Of a stretch of 64,000 nt of DNA, positions 46,326-57,382 are shown one piece after another; position 1 is the first letter of the stretch, and each line of letters begins with the position of its first letter. Location of the stretch: positions 66,455,671 through 66,519,670 of the forward strand of contig NC_079492.1 in assembly GCF_020520425.1 (NCBI RefSeq). The letters are read 5' to 3'. Source of the DNA: Spinacia oleracea. Taxonomy: Eukaryota; Streptophyta; Magnoliopsida; Caryophyllales; Amaranthaceae. The position numbers and the translations under genes were made by a program. Under the pieces are notes generated by a model, which had not been told where the DNA came from, searched no databases, and was given only the letters and a program-made list of their open reading frames with translations.

Positions 46326-47715
46326 TGTAGACACCTACTTTTGTCCCCATTCCCGCAAGGGAAAGGTTCGATGATGAAAGCATAAAAACTCCACTTGACA
46401 ACGCATCTCCTATAAAATAAACGAATCTCGATTCCCCATTTCATTTCACCCGAAACCTGCTATTTATGGAAACCTGCTAAAATTAGTAATTGCCGTAAAA
46501 GGTAGCTTCTAAAAGTGGCAAATCATAAAAGATAGAAACATGTCTGAATTAGGTGTTGCATTCCAACATAAATCCTAAATGAGATAGAAAACCGCGAGAA
46601 TCCTATTCCTAATAAGATTCGGAAATAAGAGTTACGTATTAATTAAAATCCTAACGAACCTAGAGTTCGTAACGGGCCCAGACGCATTCCGTCACAAAAT
46701 TGATACGCGCTAAAAGACTCAAATTAATCTCAAACTCTACGGATTTTAGGAATCCGAATCCGACTAAACAAAGCTGCCCAGACCCTATTTTCAACGCCTG
46801 GCTCTGGGCGCTGAAATCTGCAATTCTATCTTTCCACGAGCTCTTCCCTATAAATAGGCCCCTAGTTTCGACGTGAAACAACACACAACAACACATAATA
46901 TATTCTGAGTATTGACTCTAAACCCCTTAGCCTAAGCCTCTCGCTGGGAAATTGTTCACGCGTTCTGTCGCAATCGATCCATAAATCGAACAGAACGTAT
47001 CCTGTCCCATAATCGAGATTCGTTAAATAAAAAGGAGAAATAGCAAAGTCAAAGTGGTTAGTTTTCTGAGAACCGTGACGCACCTCTCAAGGGTGCGTCG
47101 TAATGTGTCCCTTTTCGATGATTTAACTGCTTTCCTCGCCCTTTTTATGAACTGTTAAACTAACCTAATATGATTGTTCTATCACGCCTAATAAATATAA
47201 TATTTTTGGGAAATCGGATTTTCATGCTAGGTCCCTTAATGCTATTTCAATCAGATAATCACGATCGAATTAGTATTATATGCTGCATGTTGCTAAAATC
47301 AATTCAGATTAGTTTAATAGTTAACGCATGTCCCTTCAATTATTTATGCTGAGCTAGTAAGGATATCCTGCCTCTGGAGTTATCGACGAGCGAATTACTC
47401 CTCTCGGTAGTTACAGTCCCCCGAACCCTCAATCTCTACCTTACGGGTGTATGTTGAGAGATCCCCACACCAGGGATCACAAGGGAACCTACGGCCGTCA
47501 TGGTCAAACATAATTGCACTCCCTTTATGTCACGATAACCGGGTTTTGTCAGTTTTTCTCATTGTCGTTAAAAACTGAATGGCGACTCCTATATTACTAG
47601 TCAATTGGGTGTATACTCACAGGAAATCCAATTACACTTGATTGAATAAAAAGAATCGTCACACCCACGAGGGACAGGTCACGCATTAGCCTCGCGCTTT
47701 TTCTACCCCCTCACA
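46326..47715 (+). repeat. E2 3' LTR
   Basis: 1390 bp. Relative to the 5' copy it lacks about 70 bp just upstream of the TATA box, including the second palindrome unit. TATAAATA at 46849, hairpin 47077-47099. Confidence 0.95.
46790..46817. repeat. Palindrome cassette 12 (single unit), E2 3' LTR
   Basis: One unit only; the second is in the 70-bp deletion. Confidence 0.85.
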
Positions 47716-47802
47716 CCAACCAAAAAATCTTAACCAACGAAGCAACCTAGCTAAAATAAAACTACAATTAACATAAGTGTTAAGAACAATAAATCCACAT
47801 AC

Positions 47803-48047
47803 CCGAATCATTGTAACAATATTAGTTTTTAACTTATTGTGCACAGCACGCCAACTTGGGACTCCCACTGGACAAAGTGAATCATTTTTTGCAATATCTC
47901 TAAGGAAGCTCACAAGGATCTTCCCACCTTTTCGAATAGGTTGGTTGAATTCATTGAGTTTGACAATGTATTTAAACTCCTTTGCATCATGCCAAACGTC
48001 TCGAGGCAGAACTGGTCCCTTTACCAGATGTCGTATTCCATCAGCAT
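47803..48047 (-). CDS. CACTA second gene, exon
   Basis: A 245-nt exon between GACAG (48048-48052) and GTATGT (47802) codes DADGIRHLVKGPVLPRDVWH near its start and LCPVGVPSWRAVHNKLKTNI near its end. The family has G-P-x2-x-D/K-VW then a K-x2-V-x-FN-x2-x-QP-x-G block (here VKLNEFNQPIRKGG) and the W-x3-H/P-x3-K block. E2 sits 83 bp downstream, inside the next intron. Confidence 0.8.
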
Positions 48048-48098
48048 CTGTCACAAAAGCTAAATCAGACTAAAAAATCACCAAGATCGATAATTTAC

Positions 48099-49109
48099 AG
48101 TTCGCATATTTGATGTAGAGACATGTTTAGCTATAGCTATAGCCTCCTCCTTCTCATCAAACTCCCTCGATTCTGGCCAATTTTGAATAATGATTCGATG
48201 TCGGAGTGTTGGTTTCTTCACAGCAGTATCACTTCCTTCTCCTTGATCAAATTCATTTTTACTCTCAGAAGCCGATTCTTCGACTGCGTCCCAGTTATAA
48301 TTTGGCATAACTTCACTCTCAACCTGATTGGATGGAGGAGATTGCGGAGGTTGAAATGCATTCTCACTCACATGCATGTATGTTGGAGGCAACTGACCAG
48401 AAGCAACCTTCCCGGTTCTCTTTTTCATTGCCATGGTGTCTGGTGGTGTAGGAGATTGTGACATCACATGTTTTGTTGCTCCCAAAGGTTCAACAAATGC
48501 TCTTTTCTCTAAATGTGGTTTGACACTTGTAAAATAAGATACCGGTTGTTGTGTAGCTTTTTGAGGCTGCTGTGTAGCTTTGTGAAGCTAATGGGTAGCT
48601 TTTTGAGGCTGATTTGTAGTTGTTTGAGGCTGTTGGGAAGCTTTGAAAGGCTGCAAAGAAGGTTGCAAGGTAGCTTTGAAAGGCTGCAACACAGGCTGCA
48701 TAGTAGGCTGGTGTGGATTCGGTGTTGACGCTTTTTGTGTTGCAATTTCAGTCAGATTGGGAAACGTAGGTCCTTTATACCATCTACTTTGTGTTGTTCC
48801 TGTAAGAGTGGGCGGAATTGGTTGTTGTAATGGGTTAGAGGATGGTTTTGTCTGGGTAAAGGATGGTTTTGATAATGCCTTCAGTTGTGGCTTTGAAACC
48901 ATGGAAGTAGGCCGAGGCAAGGATGATTGTGGTGCAACCATGGTTTTTTTAGCAGCTATTGGTTGCTTAATGGGTTGTGATACCGTCCCAAATGTCTGTG
49001 ACACTCCAAGTGTTGGAGGACTGAACGGTCCCCAGTTTTGGGTGGATGGATCAGAAGATTTTGGGGACTTGGATGCAGCAATGCTCGACCCTTCGTCAAT
49101 AGCTACCAA
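48099..49109 (-). pseudogene. CACTA second gene, first coding exon (Pro/Gln-rich), one stop
   Basis: The frame from 49109 codes a Pro/Ser/Thr/Gln-rich N-terminus, including a run of QPFKAT and KATQQPQ repeats (about 48700-48550), then an acidic stretch and RHRIIIQNWPES before the GTAAAT donor at 48098. A TAG at 48588-48590 sits in a KATQQ repeat, so it is probably CAG to TAG. With exons at 48047-47803, 36740-36528, 24001-23900, 23772-23344 and 23249-23202 this forms a Transposase_24-type gene, the second, DNA-binding CACTA product, spread over 26 kb by E1 and E2. Confidence 0.75.
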
Positions 49110-49590
49110 TGTTCTTTTATCCTGTAACTCATGTTTTAGTTCCTATTCAGAAAGTAAGAAACAAAATCATCCATGAATAAAAGGGTCATTAAACCAACTC
49201 AATTGCTACAAGAATGATTCACTAAATAGGATAATAGGTATTCACTCAAAGTGACAATCATACACGTTAAATCAGTTTAACATTTTCACATAAAAAAGAA
49301 TTACAATGAGCAGAAAACTCGGTATATATAGAAGCAAAGTGCAAATCTGATTGAGAAAAAGAAATTTATCCTGGCTCTAATTGGTCGTTAGCTCACGAGT
49401 GATCTAGAGTCTAGAATATACAAGTCATAGACTCAAAAGTCTGAAACCTTCAAGGAACTTGAAAACTTTATATTGGAAGGCCTTTTGCTCCGTTCATCCC
49501 TTTATTAAGTTTCATTATAACCTGTCACATTACAAGCATAAGCACGAAACAAGATACAGAAGGCAAACCAGAAAGGAAACAACTAACGGA

Positions 49591-50179
49591 AACGCACTGA
49601 AGATATTATCAGAAAGTGAAGATATTAGCACTATGGAAACAACTAACCTCCAGGTGGCTACCAAATCTCCCTGGAGGTCGAATTAGCACTATGGCCCCTA
49701 CGAATGTGGATGCGAATGAGTGTGTAGCAGCTTGGTGGAATGAGGAGGGTGATGGATGGCATTTGGAGGGATTGATCTCACATCTTTGGGTGCACGAACA
49801 GGAAGCTATCAAGATAATGAGGGTAGCAAGAAGTGAGAAGCCTGACATTCTAGAAAGGGACTACACAAGGAATGACAATTTCACGGTATGTAGTGCCTAT
49901 CACCATGAAGTACAGTGCAGGGAGCATAATGCCAGTACCTCGAACCTAGCTACATCACAGTGGCTATGGCGTATATTATGTAAAGCGGTGGTAGCCCCGA
50001 AAATCAAGAACCTCATGTATAGAGCAATGAAGGAGGGCTTGCCCACTATGGATAAACTAGCAAGGAGAGACATGCCAGTTGATATTAGCACTATGCACTA
50101 GGAAAACCAGAACATAAACAACTAACAAGACAGATATGCAGAAGATCCGTAACGCACTGAAGATATTATCAGAAAGTGA
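49591..50179. repeat. 29-bp direct repeats flanking LINE fragment B
   Basis: AACGCACTGAAGATATTATC plus AGAAAGTGA occurs at 49591-49619 and 50151-50179 without mismatch. Short GATATTAGCACTATG pieces also recur at 49620, 49685 (partial) and 50083. This looks like filler synthesis or a tandem duplication at a repaired break. Confidence 0.8.
49690..50098 (+). pseudogene. LINE zf-RVT fragment B
   Basis: The frame reads AWWNEEGDGWHLEGLISH, then FTVCSAYHHE near 49885, then SQWLWRILCKAVVAPKIKNL and PTMDKLARRDM. This is the region between RT and zinc-binding domain of plant LINEs (…W…I…FTVxSAY…WxWxxxWxxxxPxKIxxFLWRA…). No cysteine pair remains because the fragment ends at 50098. No RT nearby. Confidence 0.8.
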
Positions 50180-50563
50180 GAAACAGCTCAGGGTGTCCAA
50201 GAAACATGGCTTACTGCAGAGTCGTATATATTAAGTATATTTGAGCTCAGCCAAATGAACTTAAGCTTGGTCGCCTCGGTCTCGGTTCGTTTTGTAAGCA
50301 CTTCTTAATCTGTGCATTCATTCATGCCGATGGATTCTTCCTATTTTATGTTATATTAAATTATCCTGCCTTTGCTTTTTTTTGACTTATGGGTTTATGA
50401 TGTGCTGGGCACATGGTTGTGACCTCATGGTGTCAGATATCTTGTTTAGTAGATTGAGAGGCCTCCTTGGCTGTCTTGTTTATTTTGTACTATGTTTATC
50501 TCCCTTGAACTCAAATTATCCCTTTATTGGTTTTAACATGTATTTTGTTTCATGTTTCTGCAG
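50180..50563. other. CACTA internal DNA, upstream intron of the SART3-like fragment
   Basis: T-rich text leading to a TTTCTGCAG acceptor at 50555-50563; likely captured with the exon that follows. No gene of its own. Confidence 0.5.
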
Positions 50564-50698
50564 AGATACTTGAAATTTGAAGAATCTGCAGGTGACCCTG
50601 CGCGTGTTCAGATTCTATATGAACGTGCTATCACTGAGTTTCCTATATCTAGTGATTTATGGACTGACTATGCACGCTATTTAGAAAAGAAGCTCAGG
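50564..50698 (+). pseudogene. Captured SART3/PRP24-like exon 1 of 2 (HAT repeats)
   Basis: A 135-nt exon between GCAG and GTACTT codes RYLKFEESAGDPARVQILYE, then RAITEFPISSDLWTDYARYL. This is a HAT (half-a-TPR) repeat as in SART3, the U4/U6 snRNP recycling factor, whose plant homologue has nearly this text. In frame throughout. It lies on the strand opposite to the CACTA genes. Confidence 0.82.
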
Positions 50699-50771
50699 GT
50701 ACTTGCTCAATTGTGATAGGCTTATTTTCTTGCTTATAATGGTTGATTATGTAACCAACTTTGTATTCCAG

Positions 50772-50897
50772 GTTGGGAATGTTGTGAAGAATGTTATGTG
50801 TAGAGCCACAAGGAATTGTCCCTGGGTTGGGGAACTCTAGGTGAGGCAGTTGCTTTGCTTGGAACGGGCTCGTGCATCCGAGGATGAAATTTCCATG
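50772..50897 (+). pseudogene. Captured SART3/PRP24-like exon 2 of 2
   Basis: A 126-nt exon between TTCCAG and GTATGA codes VGNVVKNVMCRATRNCPWVG, then a TAG where Trp is expected in WVGELWVRQL, then LCLERARASEDEISM. The 73-bp intron between the two exons is kept, so genomic DNA, not mRNA, was captured. The stop makes it a pseudogene. Confidence 0.82.
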
Positions 50898-52607
50898 GTA
50901 TGATATGGTGTATTTCTGATTTTAACTGTTTTGGTTGAGAAATCTGCTAGCTAGCTTATTGTCAGTTGCCTGAAAACAATTTTTTCAGTTCTGATGGATC
51001 AAAGAGATGATCTCATAGCTGGCACACTTCCTTTTTTTGGGTGTAGTTAAGACTGAAGTTATAAGCAATATTTTAGTTGGCCTACACTCATTTACTACAC
51101 TTTTGCTCTACAGTTATGAGGGAAAGGGCAAGATGAACCTGCTACACCCTCCTTTTCTGAGATTCAGACTACAGTGAAAACTCTCAATTTTTATATTTTC
51201 ATGGCACCAGGCAAAAGCTAAATCAATCTAAAACAAGTCATGAAACAAATCAGGAAGTTGTGAACCAGCAAAACAACATCAAGCAACAGTTGCATGTCTG
51301 ACATGTATTAACAAAATGATCTGGCTACCTTATTAGTTATTCCCCATTATGTTTTGAAAAGAAAGGAGGGGAACCATACCTGGAATAAAGATCTTTGCTG
51401 CTTGATTCAGAGAGCCTAAATCAGTAATATCCTGAGCCTGTAGTTTTAAGAAAATGATTATCAAGAGAGTTATACATTCCATAGGAGAGAAAACAGGCGA
51501 TAAAAGGATCAATATTACAATACAAATGAGCTTAGAGAAGCTTGAAAAAAGCTAGCTATAATTATATAAAGTCGGTGGTCACATATGATTCTCAAAGTCA
51601 AAAGACATAGAAAGAGGATCCAATGGGTGATCCAGCAGCTTAGTATAGTAGTAAATGGCAGCTTTGAAGAGGTGGATGCACATTGTTAATTGTTAAAATG
51701 AATGCAGAACACAAACATCTACGAGAGAATCAAGCCTGAATTGCAGAACTCGAAACAGACAGAAACATAAATGAAGAAATGTAAGTCTTTAAGCCCAAAG
51801 AAGTAAAAGTCATCTCTTGGCCTAATAAATTGAATAATAAAAGGAAGATTAGCATTTTAGTCAAATATTTTGTATACGTCAATATGCACCGGGACACATG
51901 AATATCATGCATTCCCCAATAATACATCAACATTATCCAAGTAAAATAGAAGTAAAGAGGTAACGTGTTGATACTTGTGTAATACTGGAAACTACTGGAG
52001 TGATGTTTACTGTTATAAACAATGAAATCTAGTGAATTGTTTTTAGCAATATTTTACATTGGAGTCATTTCATGATTAACTCACAGTATTTCACTAATCT
52101 TACAGATTCACGGTTTGTCTGTGTGGTTCTCCTTAGATAGCCAGGCATGATATTTTGGCAACTCTGACAGATACGCTTTGTCAAAGGGCGGTAAAACTTT
52201 CAGAACCAAGACAAATGCATATAAACAAGAATCAATCTTTTCCCAATAAACCTTATTGTTTAGTTATAATGGACCAACCCACCCCTGACACACATTTTCT
52301 TGTGTACCACAGGCGCAACAAAAAGGGGAAGAAAAGCAACAACAACACTGCAACAACAATGAACCAAATCAAATACAAAAGGGGGAAATCACAAAAAATA
52401 AAGATAAATTGCCCCCTTTTCACGGAATAACAGTATAAAAATCTCTGTATCACCATCAAAGAAACTAGTAGTAGGGTACTTGTAGACAATAAAATAAGTG
52501 AGTATAGATTAAGTATATAACTCATTATTCAACCAGATTAAACAATATGACTCACAACGTCATGAACAAATACAAATCCAAAGCAAAACAATAAAAAATA
52601 AGCATGA
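50898..52607. other. CACTA internal DNA, mostly non-coding
   Basis: No assigned gene. On the minus strand 51437-51380 is an exon-like 58-nt piece between CTACAG and GTATGG, reading AQDITDLGSLNQAAKIFIP; source unknown. The rest is AT-rich. Confidence 0.45.
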
Positions 52608-55600
52608 TCAATTGGTCCCACCCTCTTCCTCCACTGGTAAAGAATCCCATAAATCAAACACATCTCTAGGCTTGTTCTTAACAACATGCAACCATCCCTT
52701 TTGTATCTCATCTTCTATATAAAAAACTTGTTTTGCTTGATATGAGAATACAAATGGATCATCTTGCAACAATCGTCCAGAATGCATCAATTTAGAGAAA
52801 TTGACACATACTCTGCCATTTGGATATGCTTTTACACCCCTATGAATGTCTACCCAATCACAACGAAACAATACAACTTTGTAATCTCCGTTATAATCTA
52901 ATTCATAGATATCTTTCACTTTTCCATAGTAGGCATCTCCATCCGCTTCGACCATAATTCCAGAATTTTGTGTCAAAAGACGAGAATCGCGATCCGTGGA
53001 AAGGAATTTGTATCCATTGAGTATGTATCCTTTTAATTTTCTACCATAAGAATGCAAACCACCCGCCAAAGCTTTTCTTAGTTTCCCATCTTCGGTGGTT
53101 GCATCTATGTAATGTACCTACGATGATACATCATTAAATCAAATACATTTTTTTTAAAAGAAGTATGTATTTACATTAAAAGAACTTAAGTAACCTTATT
53201 TTGCAGCCACCCTCCAAATTCATTGATGATCCAGTTACTTTCATCACTCTCCGTGACAGGATTTTGTAAGTTCATTTGATGTTTCTCGATTAAAAATTCA
53301 CTTCATGGAAGAACAAAATTAAAAATCATCTATTATAACAATTGATAATTCAAAAGAAAACCAACATAATACTTACTCCAGATCCCCTTTTATCTCATCA
53401 GGGTGAAGCAAAATGTAGCGATGAGCTTGTTTTAAGCTTTTGTCATCAAGGCGAATGCTGACCTCCTTCCCAATAACTCGACCACCGGAATTAAACAAGT
53501 AATCATTGGGATTTGGAATGTCATCATCCATCCTTTTAGGTATGTTGAAGATGGTCTTAACACCTTGAAGATTCTCGAACAAAACCTAATTGTCTCCTCT
53601 AAAAGGAAGCCTTCTGCAATAGATCCTTCAGGTTGGGCTTTATTGGTTACATGTGATTTCAAATGGGACAAGTACCTTTTAAATAAAACAATTGTACTTA
53701 ATATATGATAAATGTGAAATATTAAATAAAAAGAATATAGTTTAACCTCCTCCACTAAGTGAATCAACAAATGGACCATGATTGTGAAAAATGAAGGCAG
53801 AAACTCCTTTTCCAACTCACAAAGAGTTAAAACAATTTCATTTTGAAGACCATATGGATCAATAGTAGTAGAGCACAAATTCTTGAAAAAGGAAGACAAT
53901 CTAGCCAACAAGTCAATTACTTTTGTAGCTTTAGAGGCCCTTAAGGCAACGGGAAGGATATCCTGCATTAGAACATGGTTGTCATGACTTTTGAGGTTAA
54001 TCAACTTCCTTTGCTTCATATTCACACAACTAGAAAGGTTGGATCCATATCCATCAGGAACTTTAATTTTCTGCAAAACATTTAGGAACCTCTCCTTCTC
54101 CTCCGTAGACATAGAATAGGAAGCCGGAGGCATGCATTCACCTCCGTTAGGATTAGTACTCAGCCAAAGGTGAGACTTTATTCTCTATGCTTCAAGGGCT
54201 TCTCGATCATTCCTACTATCTCTACTCTTATCCATACTAAGAAGAGTTCCCAAAATATTCTCAGACACGTTTTTCTCAATGTGCATCACATCTAAATTAT
54301 GCCTTAGAAGATTATGCTCCCAATACACCAAATCAAAGAATATGCTTCTCTTGGTACCAAAGTCACTTTCATCTTGGACATCATCTTCATCATCATGTCC
54401 TCTTTGCCTCTTTTTCGGTGGTGCCTTCGACTTTCCGTAAACATGCTTCACCTTTTCTTGCTGCCTCAATATATCAGTGTCGCTAGGACGAGATGGAGGT
54501 TTACACCACTCATTAGTTCCAAACTTCTCACAAAACTTGTCACCTTGACATCGATATGGGTGATCTGCAGGTAACCATTTTCTATAGCTACAATAGCAAA
54601 TCTTGCTCCCAAATCTATCAGAAGGCGTGGAATCTAAGCATATAGGACATGCATTGTAACCTTTTGTGCTCAAACCAGAGAGCATTGCATAGCCGGGAAA
54701 GTCATTAATAGTCCAAAGCAAAGCCGCACGCAAATTAAATTTCTCTCCGGCAAAAGCATCAAAAGCTTCAACCCCTGTCCACAGCAATTTCAATTCATGC
54801 ACTAATGGCTGCAGATACACGTCAATATCATTTCCGGGACTTGATTTTCCAGGAATAAGCGTGGACAGAATGAAAGAAGACGGTTTCATACATAACCATG
54901 CTGGAAGATTATAAGGAATCAACATCACTGGCCACGTACTATAAGTGGTGTTCATTAAACGGTAAGGATTAAAACCATCACTCGCAAGATCTAATCGAAC
55001 ACTACGAGGGTCTAATGCAAAATCACTGTGACGCTCATCAAATGCCTTCCATGCTAAGCCATCTGAAGGATGCCTTAAAATCTTCTTATCATCTTCACCC
55101 AATCGCTCTGTATCATGCCATCTCATATCTTCTGCTGTTTCTGATGACATGTAGATTCTTTTTAGTCTCGGTATAAGAGGGAAATATCGCATTACCTTAG
55201 CTGGCACACCTTTCTTACAAGTATCCGTACCTTGATCACTTACAACGTTGCCCCTATCCTTAGTTTTCTTCCACCTCGATGTACCACAAACATGACACTT
55301 GTCTTTCTTTAGAAATTCACCCCAATACAACATGCAATTATTTGGACAAGCATCAATATTTTCATACCCAAGGCCCAAGTCTTTTATCATTTTCTTACTG
55401 TAATAATAAGAAGAGGGAAAATCAAGTATTTGAGGAAATGCATCTAGAATTAGCTTCAACAACATATTGAAAGATTCTATGGACCAGTGATTTATACACT
55501 TCAAGTGAAACAAGTGTAACAGAAAAGATAACTTTGAAAAATTGATACACCCCTCGTATAATTTCTCCTCAGAAGCTTCAAGCAACTTCTTATATGTCAC

Positions 55601-56062
55601 ATCTTCTTCTATTGTAGAATAATCATATTCTACATCTGTGTCATAGGCCACGGGCTCCTCAATCCATTCATCATCCTCTCTTGCTTCTAAATTTGGGCAA
55701 TTGGGAGGCATATTAACACTAAATGCTGATCTTAATAGCCCTCCCATATTATCTCGACCTACAAACCCACTTTGGTTATCAAGGGATCCTTCACTAGTAA
55801 TCCCTCCATCTCTCTCAAACATACGCTGAAACGTATCCCCTTTACCATGAAAAATCCAATCCTTATATGGCTTATAAAATCCCTTAAACAAAATATGCCT
55901 CTCCACTTCATTTACGGAGAAACATTTCTCTACCTTACAGTTCTTACATGGACATCTAATTTTTACTTCGACTAGATCTTGCTTGGCAAACTCAATAAAT
56001 TCCATACAACCGTCGATATATTCACGATGACCAGTGGGTAGATGGATCCAACTTTTATCCAT
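52608..56062 (-). pseudogene. CACTA TNP2-type transposase with DUF4218 and DUF4216
   Basis: ATG at 56062. Residues 1-75 form the transposase-associated domain (MDKSWIHLPTGHREYIDGCM; CPCKNCK). The Tnp2 core follows: MLYWGEFLKKDKCHVCGTSRW near 55340 as two parts of one run, GNDIDVYLQPLVHELK near 54830, NDFPGYAMLSGLSTKGYNAC near 54705, HNLDVMHIEKNVSENILGTL near 54300. TAG at 54185 interrupts, then DUF4218 (54133-53373) with a frameshift near 53600 and a suspected lost segment near 53740-53680. Further exons run 53310-53195 and 53115-52608, the last with a DUF4216 block (VVLFRCDWVDIHRGVK). TNP2 catalyses cut-and-paste of CACTA elements; this copy is broken. Confidence 0.9.
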
Positions 56063-57382
56063 ATCTATACAAAATTTGTAGAGTAATTAGTAATATACGT
56101 CGGTCGCAGAATAGGAAATTTTTATATGTACTTATTAAAATATTATGATCATTCTTAGAACCTTGATATATCACACGAGATTAATTTAAGTCACATAACA
56201 CCTTCGTACACAACTCTTCTTAATTCATACCATAACTTATGGTTTTTTGTTTAATCATTCTTCCTTAGTGACTAATATTTGTTATCTATCTTCATCTTCT
56301 AAAAGTTATTACCCTCTATCACTTCCATATTATATTTTCTTTTTGCGTACAAGATCATACTTTCAACTTCACATGAATTTGCAAGGAAAATAAAGCATGT
56401 GATTTTAGCGCACAAGGGGATACTTTCAACTTCACACGAAGACAACAATATAAATCCATTTTTTAAAAGGAGTAAGAGTACCTTAAGTAACGTGGCATCA
56501 CATAATCAGAATTTATGGTAAAATTTCTTGGATTAAATGTAATTAAGCTAAGCAAAATTATGCAGTGGGGATAATGTAATTAGACAAACAATACCAACAC
56601 AAAATGACAAAGCTAACAAAAATACCTACTTACAAATTTGAAGCTATTATATCAAAACAATTGAAATTAAATCAACAGGAATACAATAGAAAGATCCAAC
56701 TTTTGCATGATTGACGTAAGTTAAGATAGCACAATAAACGTTGATATATGCTCATTGTATATATATTGGACATCGAGGAAATGTAAAGCCACGAAAATTA
56801 TATTCTAACACTTAACAAACCTAACTTGCAGAGTTGTAGCCCACCCTTGTCCATACAAAATTAGGGAAATAACAATTTTCCCATAAAAAACCTAAAACGG
56901 ACTTTATAGTATACATACCTCTAGTATCAAAGAGCAGATGCAACGCACGAACCGATGCACGAACCTAAGAACAACGCTAAAGACTCGCAAGAAACCTTGA
57001 ACCGGTGTAGCAACGCACGAACTGATGCACGAACCTACGAACAACGCTAAAGAATCACAGGAAACCTTGAACCGGTGTGGTCGGCGAAACCTGATGATGT
57101 TGATAAATTATGGTCAAAATATAAGGACAACAACATTATTAGGAATTTAAAATCTAAAAAATATAGTAGATGAAGTTATCAACTTAAACAGAAAACACTA
57201 TAAACATATCAATCCATGACCATGAATGCTCCATGAAAATGAACAAATGTAGGGAAGCAATGTGCTAAGCGCAGGTCAAAGAAGGGAGTTTTTTCTACAT
57301 GGAAAGTAAAAGCAAATATTATCAGCAATCTACTCCGCGATAAGGGGATCAAGCAATTGAGTTTACGAAAGCCGTTATTGTG
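56063..57382. other. CACTA 5' leader upstream of TNP2
   Basis: AT-rich, no gene. It holds a 70-bp tandem duplication (56940-57079) of the GCAACGCACGAACYGATGCA type. E3 begins at 57383 before any CACTA terminus is reached. Confidence 0.65.
56940..57079. repeat. 70-bp tandem duplication
   Basis: Copies start at 56940 and 57010 and share most bases, ending AAACCTTGAACCGGTGT. Each copy has the repeated word GCACGAAC twice. Confidence 0.85.

Larger units (their letters stand above)
37010..47720 (+). mobile_element. Ogre-like (Tat) non-autonomous LTR element E2 (37015-47715)
   Basis: LTRs 37015-38477 (1463 bp) and 46326-47715 (1390 bp), same ends as E1; TSD CCAAC at 37010-37014 and 47716-47720. 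Primer site TGGCAACTCCACTGGGGA. Interior: decayed gag-protease (39728-41736) without RT or integrase, and an antisense spliced DUF7745-like gene. Total 10.7 kb, almost the same as E1 although the cargo differs. Confidence 0.9.
6458..57382 (-). mobile_element. CACTA (En/Spm) transposon, host of most later insertions; right end not seen
   Basis: The left terminus CACTACAAAAAAA starts at 6458, preceded by AGA as the likely 3-bp target copy. Leftward genes are a TNP2 transposase (56062-52608) and a second spliced gene (49109-23202). Subtracting T, E1 and E2 leaves about 17 kb, large but known for plant CACTA elements. No TTTTTTTGTAGTG terminus is seen before E3 begins at 57383, so the right end must lie beyond E3, outside the window. 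Treating 6458 and the transposase as one element is inference, supported by the second gene running across the insertions. Confidence 0.8.

Noticed and set aside
48643..49176. 177-aa plus-strand ORF rich in Cys and Gly
   Set aside because: Shadow of the Pro/Gln-rich first exon of the CACTA second gene on the other strand.
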